Part shown: piece by piece, positions 33,700 to 50,941 of the stretch
How the letters are laid out: each line of letters begins with the position of its first letter
How positions within the stretch are numbered: position 1 is the first letter of the stretch
Origin: Omphalotus guepiniiformis
Taxonomy: Eukaryota > Basidiomycota > Agaricomycetes > Agaricales > Omphalotaceae
Length of the DNA: 64,000 nucleotides
Reading direction: 5' to 3'
NCBI GenBank assembly: GCA_028554645.1
Contig: JAQOOI010000062.1
Coordinates: forward strand, 868,001-932,000
Position numbers and translations under genes: made by a program
Notes under the pieces: model-generated
Told to the model about the DNA's origin: nothing
Databases searched by the model: none
The model's input: the letters and a program-made list of their open reading frames with translations, nothing else

Positions 33700-34331
33700 A
33701 GTCACAGTTCACTGGCAAAATCGATTCGTGTACAGATGAGACAATGGCAAACCACACTGTGATTCTGTGTGAGAGAAAATCTTCCTTAATGAAGTCCCGC
33801 CGTATTACTGGATCGCGCACTTGACGCGCTTGACGCGTAATGCCTATGACATCGTACAATCACTCGAAATCGCTGTTGGTAGGAGGTAGACTTTTCGTGG
33901 AGATTCGCGACCAAGGTACTTATAGTTGAGAGCAACGGCGAGGAGCGGCAAGGCCAGGAAATTGCCTACGTGCTTGGCGGGAGAGATAAGATTTTGCGTC
34001 TGTTCAACACCTTTCCGCCCTTTTGGGGCATGTAAATTTCTTCAGAAAGGGGCAAATGAGAAATGGCATGGTTATACCGCAGTATTTATTATTCGTGGCA
34101 GTTTTGCCGTCGTCTTACTCTTGTAAATTCTACTTAGTAAAATAAAACACTGAAATAATGGCCTCGCATGTTTTGAAGTATAGCCGATGAGTTGTTTCGT
34201 GGGCGTAATATTATGGAGAATAAAATAAAAGTCTTGATGTCGTGGCGTGGGCGGAAATTCAATCGTAATCTCTCCATTGAAGAGTCAGGAGACTGAGGAA
34301 TTATTTTCTTTCTTCTTTCCTCTTCAACAAA
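33700..34331. other. Divergent promoter region between SDR and first ssSPT-like gene
   Basis: No coding signal. Pyrimidine-rich sequence (TTTCTTTCTTCTTTCCTC) directly precedes the ATG at 34332, typical of a fungal transcription start region. Confidence 0.5.
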
Positions 34332-34724
34332 ATGATTCCTGATTCTCCTCCTCATCTTCCTGCTCCCCGTCCTAACCTCAAGTCTTTTCGTCCTCCAAAG
34401 ACCAGGTCAAGAATCGCTTTCTACCTATGGCGTGCTCAGATGTGGATTGAAGGAACTTTCGTACTTGCTATGCTTGAACCTTGGGAGAAATTACTGTTGT
34501 GTACGTGGACACGCTATTTCCTCAATGCCTTTCATTGAACTGTTTTCGAAGTGGTGATTTTCCTCCTCACGACAACCCTGCTTGTCACTGGAATCGTCAG
34601 GTACCTGCCGCACCACCTGTCGGTCATGCACGGTCGCGCAGTGTACTATTTGTGGGGAAATGAGAATGGGGAGAGGAGCGTTTTGCAATGGATTGGGAAG
34701 AACGTTGTACCCTCTTCGGCATAG
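34332..34724 (+). CDS. Serine palmitoyltransferase small subunit-like protein, copy 1
   Basis: Small ER membrane protein of 113 residues, likely a small activating subunit of serine palmitoyltransferase, the first enzyme of sphingolipid synthesis. Exons 34332-34500 and 34552-34724 flank a 51-base intron. The hallmark of the animal ssSPT family, MLEPWE, is present in EGTFVLAMLEPWEKLLL (about residues 39-55) and is followed at once by a membrane segment (VIFLLTTTLLVTGIV). The N-terminus is proline-rich (MIPDSPPHLPAPRPN) and the C-terminus ends in a QWIGKNVVPSSA tail. It is a clear paralogue of the next gene: the first exons have the same length, and the intron has the same position, phase and length. 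The functional name is inference from the motif and layout. Confidence 0.75.
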
Positions 34725-35225
34725 TGATTAATTGGTCTTCATATTCCTGCGCAATTTTCACTGTAGGTGCTGTCTTTTCATTGGTGCAACGCGGTCTGCT
34801 CATATATTACCCCCCTGCATAGGTTCTGGACACTCATTAGCAGAAATGCCAGGCGCTCGACGCTTTCAATCCCTTCCTTGCTCAAACTTTGATACCTCGA
34901 TATCGTACTCTGAACTTGCTGTAATGTACACCCGCGGTGGACTCATATATGGACTGTTGCAATATTTCATCGAAACTTCGCATGGACGAGCACAAAAGAG
35001 AGAAGGAAAGAAGTATTCAAATAACTTGAAGCGCCACTGGTACTGTATTTATGCGTTCCGTTGCTCGAGGAACAGGAGTAAAGAAAGAACTTCGGCCGAT
35101 GTGTGGGAATCCTGCGGACTAAAGACGAAGCCATTACGGAGGAGGATATAAATAAATTCCATTACCCTTCCCCCGAGTACTTATAATCCTTAGCTTTTCA
35201 GTTTTTCCTTCTTCCGAGTTCACTC
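34725..35225. other. Spacer between the two ssSPT-like genes
   Basis: About 500 bases. A plus-strand frame (34732-35151) is open but has no domain and no resemblance to its neighbours. A pyrimidine-rich run precedes the ATG at 35226. Confidence 0.45.
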
Positions 35226-35648
35226 ATGATACCTGATCCTCCTCCTCACTTTCCTCGCCCACGGCCTGATTGGAGGGACACCCGTCCGCCAAAATCCAAG
35301 TCCAAGATTCTATACGTCTTATGGCGGATACAAATGTGGGTTGAGGGTACTTTTGGTATGCATGTCATGGAACCATGGGAGAAGATGATTGTCTGTACGT
35401 TGTGTCTCTTTTGTTCTTCGGAGTGTCTTTACTGACTCGCAACAGTGTCAATATTCATCGTTCTGCTTGCACTCTTGTTTACCGGTTTCATACGACTGTT
35501 ATCTCAAGTTTCTGCTATGCGGTCTCGTATGGCATACTATCTCTGGGGCAGAGAGCGCGAGGAACGTCAGCTGTTGCAGTGGATTGGGAACAACGTCGCG
35601 GCTTCTGGACAGAAGAATGCCGCTGAGGGATTACGAGGAGAGTTTTGA
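35226..35648 (+). CDS. Serine palmitoyltransferase small subunit-like protein, copy 2
   Basis: Second member of the tandem pair, 123 residues. Exons 35226-35394 and 35446-35648 flank a 51-base intron. It has the same plan as copy 1: a proline-rich start (MIPDPPPHFPRPRPDW), an amphipathic stretch (YVLWRIQMWVEGTFGMHVME), the MEPWEK motif, a membrane helix (SIFIVLLALLFTGFI), then RMAYYLWGREREERQLLQWI. In ssSPT proteins the EPWE box sits at the membrane surface beside the catalytic subunits. Copy 2 has a longer C-terminal tail (NAAEGLRGEF). The two copies are diverged enough that both have probably been kept for some time. No catalytic SPT subunit gene is in this window. Confidence 0.76.
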
Positions 35649-36812
35649 TGACCAAAGCTTGTTCTGCTAGTAAGCCGAAGTATATTGTAAGCAAATAAGT
35701 AAACGCCATCTCGAGGCGAAGTTTTTCATCTGTCATCCGTTTGAAGCGGCAACATAACTGATAAGTATCGATTGTCTAGATCTAGCTCTAATACGAATGA
35801 GTCGTGATTGCCTTGCTGCAAACGCTGACGCTGACATGTCTTTATGCCCTCACTGGATGCGACTCTGTCACACCCACACATTCAATGTAATACGAAGAAC
35901 CAAGACAAACATAATATCGTGGATTTCTATGCGCGCTTAGGCCTCAAGGCCTCAATGTTGGCTCTTTGTTGCACGCTGGATGGATAACTCCGCATTGTAG
36001 AATCGCCTTTCATATTTCTCTTCTGTATATGTACACAACACAACCCAGGGCATTGGCGCCCTTAATGTCAATCAACACTTTACATAGTTTTATAGCCTCA
36101 CCAGCTGATCGTGTGCGCGGATTCTCAGTGGCTTACTTATGCCACTATGGAACGGAATCGGATTTCGCAGGACTGAAATGACAAACGACGGACGTGTGGC
36201 AGGTTAGTTTATTTACCTGGGCCCCGATGTATAATACTTTCAGCAGACTTTGACTTTCAGCGAGATCGGGAACGCGTCCGCCCCTCGCTTCAAAGGGTTG
36301 TATGAAAGGAACGAAGTGCAAATGTCAGAGTTGTTTATGTTAATAGGAACAATGTTCTCCTTCGTAAACCCAGGTACGGCGTCGAGCGGGAAGGTGTGGG
36401 TGAGTTGGTTATAAATCTGTCGGATGCTAAAGATAGGTATCCCAAGGTGTTCTCCGTATCCATCCGTTGAGCAACATAATAAGAACACATTGTTGATGGC
36501 TAAGCAGATACAGTCTATTAACATCTATTATTTACATTTTTTTTCAGACAATAGTCAAGCACATTAAGCAATTCCGCTTCTAGACATACTATGTTAGAAG
36601 TGTAACGATACAAAAGCAAAGCCAGTGAGCGACAGCACGCAGAAAGAGACAAAAACGAGAAATGGATCTAGCCCGGTGATGTGAAATGTGAACATCGACG
36701 TATAGGCGAGGCAGCAAGAGAGTAAGAAAGAAAGAAAGTAATAAATGGGATTGCGTCAAGCAAATGAATGCTAATGAGAATAAATGCGCGGCCATAGGTT
36801 CAAGCGAGTAAT
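35649..36812. other. Intergenic stretch, no supported gene
   Basis: Lies between the plus-strand ssSPT-like gene and the 3' end of the minus-strand ferric reductase-like gene. Only short unconvincing frames; the part from about 36,590 is probably 3' untranslated sequence of the reductase. Confidence 0.45.
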
Positions 36813-39047
36813 TTACCACCCGAATGTCCTACAGAGAAGAAGGGTGATTAGCAAAGGTTCAAGGAAAATAAAAGCAGAAGAAAGACTCACTCTTCGTGCA
36901 CCTCAACACCACCAACCTGATCTCTTCTATAAGAATCGATCTTGTTCACCTCACCAAACACACTATCCGCCAAGCTCACAGGTCCACATACACCAATAAG
37001 AAGACCCGATCTATCCTCAGAGCTCCTCATACCACTCGGTGCAACAACCTTGTTGATCGTTTCCTCAAAGTGTTTATGAAGTTTAGGTCGGCCGGGGGAG
37101 AGCGTGAGTGAAGTGGATCGGAAAAAGTCCTCCGCGAAGGGGAATTTACCGATAGGTGCACGGGTGTAGAATACAGAGATGCGGAGGGGCGTGAAGACGC
37201 TTTGTTGAATCATGGAGTTGAAGAGGGGGAGCATTGGTGTAAGCGCAGCTAGGAACGAACAGAGAATGGGTTAGAACATTGGTGGATGGGCGGTGGAGTT
37301 TGTGAAGATACATACAAGCATCCTGGACTGTCCAAATGAGATGAATGAGCTTGACACGGCTGTGTCCCTCGAGGTCTTGCTGGATGAGCTCCTGAATAGC
37401 AGAAGTAGCAAACGTGATACCACTCCCGCCAACTACAAACACAGCGGCAGAAAAGCTCGAGAAGATGCGATGTCCGGGACCACCTGTACAGCGAAATTAT
37501 CAGTTATATAGTTCTAAAGCACGAGATAACTGGAGAAAAAGCTATACCATAAGGACCTTCAACGACCATCGTCACTTTCTTCCCAATTTCATCGTCGTAC
37601 CCGCCAGTCTTCGCGATCTCATAAAGATTGTTGGTCCAAGAACCAGCTTTCTTACACATCAGAACGAGGCCCTCAGGACCATCAGCGATACTTGCGATGG
37701 TGAAAGGGTGAACCTCGGTCCAGCCAATAAGACCCATTCCGGCGGACAGCACGCGAACGCGAACATGTTGGCCTGCTCTCCAGCCCGAGTTGATGTTTGG
37801 TATCTCAACGCGAGTGAGACCCAGTTCAGGGATGGGTCGGACGATTGCGGTTGCGAATCGGGTCTTGATGGTACGGAGAAAGAGGTCAAACCCGTAGGTC
37901 GCAAAGGCGGCGTATGCCCATGGCCTGCAAACGGGGAAGTGTAGAAGGCACTAAATGGTATCTCCGTATAAGTCGGGGAAATCAAATGCGGAGGCAGGGT
38001 TCACTTACTACAGGGAGCAAGAGCGAGAAGCCAATAATGTGAGTGCAGAGGAAGATATTGTAAGCCTTTTTCCTCCAGAACTCCGTGGAGAAGAAAAAGA
38101 GCATGTCAAATGCAATGAGACCAATTAATCCCCAGTAGAATTTGGGTTCGGCAATGTCCTCTCTGAAGGTCTTCGCGATGAGCCATTTGTAGACTGTGAA
38201 GGGTACATGTCAGTTAATAGGTACGAGGAAATTGTGGGCAATGCCTTACTGTAGCCGAGACCATGAACGTTGACAGCTAGGATTGTAAGACGGCCGACAA
38301 ATCGGTGGAGGAAGTTTAACTAAAGATACACTATTAGAAATCAATTCAAAGCTTGAAACAAATACATACCTTCTCGTAACCAACACCGAGGAAAGCGCCG
38401 AGCACATTGTTCTTAGTCGCAAAGGCGAAAACGAACGGCATCTGCGAAACAGTGATGAAACCAAAGCGGACAGGATCGGTGAAAGCGTTGGTCCGGTAGA
38501 ATGTAGGGTAAATTAGAATTCCAAGCCATACGGCCATAACCATAACATGAGAAAAGGAAACACCGGGAACAATTCGTTTGTGCATGAGAACCAGTAACGG
38601 ACGAAATAGAGAGACACAGGACGAGACATGAGGAGGATAAGAAGGAGCGATGGAGCGGCCATCGACTCCGACGCGTTGAGCGTTGCCCTTCTCGAAAGTC
38701 ACAGTGTGAGATTCGTAGGTAGACAAATCGCCAGTACTAGGATTACCAGCCATGCTGAACTGGACACGGCGCTCCGCACGTCGATAAAACGGTTTTTGAC
38801 GAAGAACAAAGCCGTTAGTCCACTCTGAAGTATGCCATAGACGAGCAAGGAATCGAGGAAATCGCATAACGACCAGAAGAGCAATGAGTGCGAGGAGGAT
38901 AATATCGATGTGGTAGACGATCATTAGAGAATCTGGGGTAGGTACGGGAGCGGCTTTAGCTCCAGCTCCTCCAGAGGAGGCTGCTGCTGCTGGAGCCGAT
39001 CCCGATGCACTACCAGAGGCCGAGGCAGTCATATTGCTTGCCATCAT
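36813..39047 (-). CDS. Ferric reductase-like transmembrane NADPH oxidoreductase
   Basis: Multi-pass membrane flavocytochrome of the FRE/NOX superfamily, which moves electrons from NADPH through FAD and heme to ferric or cupric ions outside the cell. Start at 39047; an alanine/serine/glycine-rich N-terminus is followed by membrane helices (IDIILLALIALLVVMRF; VMVMAVWLGILIYPTFY). Heme-ligand histidines are visible in FLHRFVGRLTILAVNVHGLG. The FAD-binding motif is HPFTIAS, preceded by GWRAGQHVRVRV. The NADPH-binding part has EGPYGGPGHRIF, VVGGSGITFATSAIQEL and VCGPVSL. The last intron splits the final codons to give the family-typical end HEETFGW, with the stop at 36813. Iron versus copper specificity cannot be told. 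There are several introns. Confidence 0.88.
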
Positions 39048-42000
39048 AAAGAGAGACTAGAAAGTTGGTACAGGAAGCTGTTGGGATGATTGGTTGATGA
39101 ATTGAAGGATGGTGTGTGTTTTTTCTGTTCAAAAAGCCAAAAGACCGCACAAATATCGAATTTGAGGAGGGTTCAACTTGAAAAGTATGAAGAAAAAGCC
39201 TATCCCTCTGACACTCTAGAAGTTGATGAGTTGAAACTTGAAATGAGTAGTACCGGCCTGCTCTGTGTCCTGAAATGAGGGGTGAACTAGAAGAAAACAT
39301 TCGGCGTTAAACTGTTTATATACGGTGAAATTCTGGAGCCACATTTCTCTTGTGGCGATTGCAAAAGTGGATTGAGTGAATGGTTTCGTAACCGCATTTG
39401 GTAATTACTGTAGTGAACTCCATTCAGATTGCCGACTGCGGCGCATGCAATACTTCTTCTCTCCAACAACAATGGAAAAATCCACTTATCTTTCCGACCA
39501 CTCGCAAGATCCTATTCTTCACCTCGCAACCGTCCGACAATTAGGAATTCTTGACCTTCAGTCCTTCAGTCCTTCAGTTGAGGGATTGTATGTATGTATT
39601 CCTTGAAACGCATCGCCTGTCTCGCAGTAAATGCACTGGAAATCCCCGGTCGAGGAAAGATGGGTCTTTCTTGAATAGGTCGGGGATCGCCTGGGACCCC
39701 CCATCGCTTAGGACCACTGACGATCGCACCCGGATCATTGTGTTCCTCCGAATTTTTTGTATGATCGTCGCATCGCTGTGAGGGCGGGATACCAGAGGAT
39801 ACCCTACGCTGGAGCAACAGTGTAACATAACATGTAATTCCTGTGCGCACATTTGCACTGTACAGCGGGGATCTGACGAAATCTATCAAAGCATCCTCCA
39901 ACAATTGCGTTCTTGCGGGTGGAGACAACTAGTCGGTTGCCTTGTTACCTCAGCTGCGGTATGTTCTATGTTGAGAGGCGGAGGAATGGCTTCCAGACGG
40001 CTTCTCTGCTCTTTCCGCAGTCCTCTGATTCAAAACACCCCTCCACGGCCGCCTCACTCAAACCTTCAAACCTTCAACGTTAAAGGCATCATGAATCTTA
40101 CGCTTTACGGCAACATAGCTCATGTTCTCCTTGCCCCTGCCTTGCCCTAGCTTGCCCTCCGTCGGCTAACTGCCGATCATTCTTCAGATGACTTGGGCTC
40201 AAAATGGAATCCTACCACTGTTATGGATTCTGCTGGAATAGAATCAGAGGCTATTAGAGCGGGCTTTAATCAAGGTTGTATCCCGTTCTCTGGTTACAGC
40301 ATCATGTTTCTGCGAATTTGTCTCGCGACTCTCGCGTTACCCATCATCCCGACGTTCAGGATACGTCCTTGAACCAAAGCAAAGGTTTATTGACCGGTAT
40401 TGAGAATCCTACGATATATAACGCAGGCCCCATTCAATATGTTGCTGTCGAGGTTCCCGCAGTTTGCACGATATTGAAAGCATCGCCCTCTCCGAAGTCT
40501 CACCTCATCAGCTGTTCTCCCTACTATCCCTTGACTAGTAACTTGTGACGACTCATGGTGCGCGACGTCGGTCTCACCTTTGCATTATTACTCTTGGCTG
40601 ATGTTAAAGAGTTCATTTTTCCGAGTGCGGGCCTGGAGGGTTCACTCACATTTCAAAATGGTTATGGGTCGAGTAATCTTTAGTCTATGGAGTTTGCACG
40701 GTGAGTACATAATGAATTCTCTTGTCCTCCATATAATACCATGGGCTTATACAATGTACCAAACATTGCCAGGTACTTACCATTCGCTGGCAGCTTCAAC
40801 AAGTTCTAGACCCTCATCGACTCGAAGGAAAATGACTGGGTAACCAACGTAGGCCGCCTTGAAAACCTGTATCCTATCACAAGTCGCAACCACTACCCTC
40901 CCTGATAACGCAATTAACATTCGCAACGTGCGGTCCATGTACAGTAAGTGTATACAACAGAGATCCCCGTAGATAATCAAGCGCAGTCAACTCTATTCTG
41001 CCCCCACCTCATGCAGCCTCCATGCCCACTAGTAATATCAGTCTGACGGTCAATTTACTGTGCATGCGATTACCTCGAAATCAGATGCTGGTACATACAT
41101 ACTTGTACTCGGGACTCATGGTGTTCTACCTCTCCGATCATACTTCGAAGCTTCGGATGTGCATCCAAGGAGACAGAGGGACTACATACATTCTAAAGAT
41201 TGACTCGGTTTTTGGAAGGGATCGCATTGCTGCGGGATGCAAGCTTGCAGGAATTGGAAGGACCCTGCGTGATGTTAGGCTTGACATCGCACCTGTTCAA
41301 AGGGCCGCCGCAGTCGTGTGTATGTATGTTGGAGCGTACGCAATTTCTTTGATCAAGAATCGAATCTTCTCTCTCGAGGTGAGTGGTGGCGCTTGATGTA
41401 CTTCTTATCCTAAACTTCTAAGTCATGCACTGTGCTTGGTGTCGTCAGTATAGGGCCCCGAAAACTTTGGATTGGACGTCGACTCGAATAATGCATGAGC
41501 GTGCGTATACCACTATTGACCTAACTCGGGGTTCGAGTGAATACCTCGCGGTTGCTGTAGTGACCCACGGAGCTGAGAAGTCATTCATTGGAGCTTTTTG
41601 CACATTTGCGTGTAATGACAGGTCGCTTCAGCGGAAGTGCATGTGCTTTGAGCCAGACGACATTGGAAAGCTTCTTTCATCAGGCGTTAGTCGAGGTTTT
41701 TTTTCACTGATTCGATATCATATGGGATTCAGCTAGACTCTGACTATATCATGGTCAAGGCAAGCGAAACTGGCCTGTTCATCTATATTCACATACTAGT
41801 GACATCTCCCAAATGGTTATGCCACCATTCTGCATGGACGCTGGTACTCGTAAAATATCATTGTACCTAGTTAGTTACGCCGCAAGGTACATACAGTAGG
41901 TGAACTGATCTCACTCAACATCAATTACATGAGGTCAAAAACGAAATCCATTAAAGCATCAACAAAGACGCAAAAAAACTACACATACACTCTATGTAGT

Positions 42001-42236
42001 GAACGATCACAAATAAATCAAGAACACACCCATCAACGTTTGAAGAGAACAAGTGTGGATATACTGAACGGCCAGCCAATCTCTAAATCTTGACTGACCG
42101 ATCCTTACGCTTTTTGAGAGTTTTCGTCAATTTTCGTAAAACCCGGATGGAAACTTCGTGTCTAGTTTAATTAACCGCGCTCGAAGCGCACGGCCGCAGA
42201 TAGCGACGGACCGGGGGAAGTCCAAAGTCTGCGCTT
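39048..42236. other. Long gene-poor stretch (3.2 kb)
   Basis: No gene can be supported. Several open plus-strand frames (for example 40,276-40,548, 41,022-41,396 and 41,425-41,736) and a short coding-like piece near 40,560-40,690 (GLEGSLTFQNGYGSSN) are present, but none shows a start, clean splice sites and a domain. A tandem 8-mer repeat lies at 39555-39578. It may hold relics of genes or transposons, or a non-coding transcript. Confidence 0.4.
39555..39578. repeat. Tandem 8-mer CCTTCAGT x3
   Basis: Three perfect consecutive copies of CCTTCAGT in the upstream region of the ferric reductase-like gene. Confidence 0.9.
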
Positions 42237-44824
42237 CTAGTCACGACTTAGATCTCTGTGGAGGGGAAGGGAATTAATGAGATAAGCCTTGCATCACAGA
42301 TATAACACTAGACTCACCGTCCAAAGATCTTCGTCATCATCCAGTCATTGGCGACCAAGACACGGTTGCGCAGCGAAAACAGAGTGCTGAGGTACGCACT
42401 GCGCCAGAAAAGGAACGTCGTAACACCACCACTGGCGATCTACAGCAAAGGCAGACAATCAGTTCAACGTACTAACTAGACAGTTAAGAATCAATACGCA
42501 CATTCCCGTTCATGAATGGTAAATCAGCAATGGCCTTGTCAGATCCAATGTACCTAAGGATATTATGTTAATTTTAGAATTTAGGCTGACTTAACCCACA
42601 AAACGGAACTTACGCCAAACTACCCTGATGAGAGTAGTTGAAAGGCCTGACTTTAACATTGCCCAGCGCTTTCTCGGTTGCCTGAATTTCCGAAGCTATC
42701 TTAGCTTTCTCCTCGTCACTAGCTATTGACGGCTCGGCTCTCTGCAGCTCAACCAACTTCTCCTCTAGGTTGTTTTTCTTGGCCATCTGCGCGAACACTC
42801 GAGCAAGGTAAGCACCCTGTTGAGAAGCCACTTGGGCTGTAGGAGCATAGGAAGTCGACGTGCAATCGCCAATGGCAAAGATTGAGCCACCAGTGCCAGC
42901 CATGTGGAGATATTCTGTGTAGCATTGAGGTGAGCACAGTAAAGAGAGGTCACGATGACGACATTACTTACCATCGACGCTAATCCCTCGTCGGTTAGTC
43001 TGTACTGAAGGGAATTTGGCCATAAGATCCTGGGTGATCTTGCGACCCTTATTACCCTGTAGTCAAGGAAGAAGGTGAGCTTACAAACATCCATAGCTTG
43101 ATGATTGCTACGTACACCAGCCCAGACAACCATACCACAAGGAACGTCCTGGATTGATTTATCTGGCATTTGGAGAACCACAGACTTATCTTTGACCTGT
43201 GACACAGTATGCAGGATCGGACATCGAGTAATTAGCCAGCAGGTAAATAGAATGTCATACCTCCTTGACCATGGTCTTGGTCAAGATATCAATCTTGCTC
43301 TCCTTGAAGGTAGACTCGGTGAAGTCAATGAGCTGTTTGCTAAACATAGGTAACACCGAAGGTAGAGCTTCGACCAAGGAAATTCGGATGCGGCTTGCCA
43401 GTTCAGGGTACCAGGATTTCAGATCGTCCTAAGAAGTCGTGAATAACAGTATGGGAAAAGATGGAAGAGATCTACCTCGAGGAAATCGTGGATCTCTCCG
43501 CTGAGTGAAAACTACGATAAGACTCTGGAAATTTGACCTTGTGAACTACACAAACCTGACTTCTATCCCAGTAGGACCACCTCCGACAACAACCTGAGCA
43601 GCGACGAATTAGTGTGATCAAGTTCATGATGAACACTATAACATACAATATGAAGGAGTCGATCGATCTCCTCAGAAGATTGTCCGGGGAAAGCAGCTGA
43701 CTCGATGCCTAACCCAAAAACCCATTCAGTACAACAAAAGCTAAAAATGGAATTGATTCTTACAGTCCTTGAAGCGTCTTTGCATCTACGATGTACTTTG
43801 AGCGTGGGAAACTCTACGCGGAGAAAAACACTTACAATCTCAGCATCACCCAATTCCTTCATGAAACAAGCCTTTTCTTGTACACCCGGGATGCCGAACG
43901 TTTGCACTTCAGCACCGACGGCGTAGACAAGGTAATCGTAAGGGATTGTTGTGTGAGAGACCTGGCCTTTGATTTCCGTTTCATCTAATCAGTCGCGTTT
44001 ACATGGTCAGATGACATTCGTCGGTATTTTTTGAATTTTTTACTCGCCTGCAAATGTCACAGTCTTCTTAACCGGCTGTGAAAGAAGCGTTAAAAGCTGA
44101 GAAGACAAAGTGATGTCATCGATACGTACATCAACTTCCTTAGCCTCAGCTTCAATGACAGTAACTGTACGCGTTTTATGTCGTGCAACATAACGCGTCG
44201 GTTGAAGAATCGATTTCGGGCTCAGCGTGCCCAAAGCGACGCTGGGCAAAAGTGGGGTGAATAGGAAAAAGTTCTTGGGACTAATGATCACCTGCACCGC
44301 ACGTAACTCAGAGAAATAGGAAACCAGACTCAGAGCATTTACATACCACGTTGTAATCCGTAGTATCCAGTGTTTTCAACAGACTCGTAGCACCCCAACC
44401 GCTTCCTAGTATAACGATAGTTTTCTTGGTCGGGTCGTGCGGCAGCTGCGCTCCAGGATTACGCTCCCTCTGAGTGACATAGTAGAATGTACCAGCGCCA
44501 GCAATCAAGGTAATCAAAGTTGTACGACCAAGGATTTGCAGGAAAGTTCTCCATTTAGACAGCTGGTGAACAGGAGGTGGAGGCACTTCCTGAACCGGGA
44601 AATCTATTGGTAAGGACGTGAATCAATGGCGTAAAAAACAGCGCGCTCACGGTAGAGCCCGTCTGTTCATTCCGTCTGACGGCAGAGGTCGTCAGGTGGC
44701 GGTTGAAAAGATGCTTTTTCAGAGCTGCAGAACCCGTCGGCCTGGAACTAGCGAATCTAGAGAGAGAGACTAGATTGCCCAAAAAGTGAGAAGATACACA
44801 CGTTTGATAATGGGCCTCGACCAT
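42237..44824 (-). CDS. NDE1: Alternative (type II) NADH dehydrogenase, mitochondrial, external type
   Basis: Single-subunit, non-proton-pumping NADH:ubiquinone oxidoreductase. The N-terminus is Arg/Ser-rich (SLSRFASSRPTGSAALKKHL, then RHLTTSAVRRN), a likely mitochondrial presequence. A hydrophobic segment (TTLITLIAGAGTFYYV) comes before the first FAD motif (KTIVILGSGWGATSLLKTL), the arrangement of fungal external enzymes. Later blocks: SPKNFFLFTPLLPSVALGT, YDYLVYAVGAEVQTFGIPGV, the second dinucleotide motif VVVGGGPTGIE, CGMVVWAGGNKGRKI, SIFAIGDCTSTSYAPTAQVA and the C-terminal FNYSHQGSLAYIGSDKAI. No EF-hand insert is seen. Ten or so introns; the last one leads to a short exon ending RDLSRD. 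The start at 44824 (MVEAHYQTC) is the least certain point, and an additional upstream intron could shift it. Confidence 0.88.
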
Positions 44825-45235
44825 CGACCATTGAAGTTGATCACATACCTGAGCCGTGAGGAAGTCGCATAGTGAAGGTATAAGGAAGAAAACGACCAGC
44901 TGCGTTTCCCCAGACGTTGAAAATGAGGGGTAGATAGGAGAGCAATCGTCGGCACTTTGCGTTTGCGAGGAGAGGGCCAAAGGCACCTGACCTGGGTGCG
45001 GTGTAATATTTTTAAACCCGAACTCGTCCGTGGCCAGGGTATCCGTATCCCGAGCTTCTCCGAGCCAAGGACCGCGTATGTATCTAAATCAGACAAATAC
45101 TACTCCGTACTCCGTCCCAACGGGGCCCAATCTCCCCTAAACGTTGCGGATGTACTGAGCCGATAATCATTTCTATTCGATTTTCTCTGAGTATTTTACA
45201 CAGAGCTCATTCTACGTTTAACTATGTACTGTGCT
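44825..45235. other. Promoter region of NDE1 and 3' end of ARO1
   Basis: About 410 bases between two minus-strand genes; no further gene seen. Confidence 0.5.
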
Positions 45236-50351
<5,116 letters not shown>

Positions 50352-50941
50352 CTTGGAAGAGAGAAGGGGGTGAAGAAAGTGAGTCACAGTTCAGCTCAAA
50401 ACCCACTTTCCTTTTCAATAAAAGTTATGTTGGTCAGGTGATCTTAGATGCACCGATGTAATACAGTGTAATACTAATACTAGCGCTACTTGATACTAAG
50501 TGAGTCTGAAAACAGCCTTCTCGACTGCCGAGAAACCTGCGAGAATCTCTGGGAACACTCGGAGGATGTAATACATGGCGCAAGTGAGTACAGATCGTGC
50601 TCCTTCTCATGCACCGCACTACCTACATACATATATGTATACTTCCTTGGTCAACGCGGTGCTTTAGCTAGACGAAGGCCATAGTATAGTTTGATGCGGT
50701 TACCAGTTGGGGCCCATTTGTAGTATACAACATCCACCTCCGTTAGGCTCTGAGAAGAGGCCGAGAATCGCTGAGAGTTCCTGAGAAGTCAATGTGAACG
50801 AGGCTCGACCGTAATAAGAGGCTTTCTTCATCAGCAAAGCGAACAGACCACAAATATTGTCTATAGTTCAGTTTATTGTACATCATCAAAGGTGAGCCTG
50901 AGTCTCGGAGAAGAGGTTAACAGGTTTGCACCACTTTCCAT
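50352..50941. other. Spacer upstream of ARO1
   Basis: About 590 bases: the ARO1 promoter side plus the 3' region of the ribose-5-phosphate isomerase gene. No coding signal found. Confidence 0.5.

Noticed and set aside
34732..35151. Plus-strand frame between the two ssSPT-like genes, considered as a third copy
   Set aside because: It has no EPWE motif, no membrane helix in the right place and no shared intron pattern.
41480..41560. GGTTCGAGT sequence considered as a tRNA B box
   Set aside because: The flanking bases cannot form an acceptor stem or a matching A box at the right distance.
41022..41736. Two successive plus-strand frames with a possible hydrophobic segment, considered as an ion transporter relic
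   Set aside because: The resemblance to TRK-type transporters did not extend beyond a few residues, and no conserved pore motif was found.
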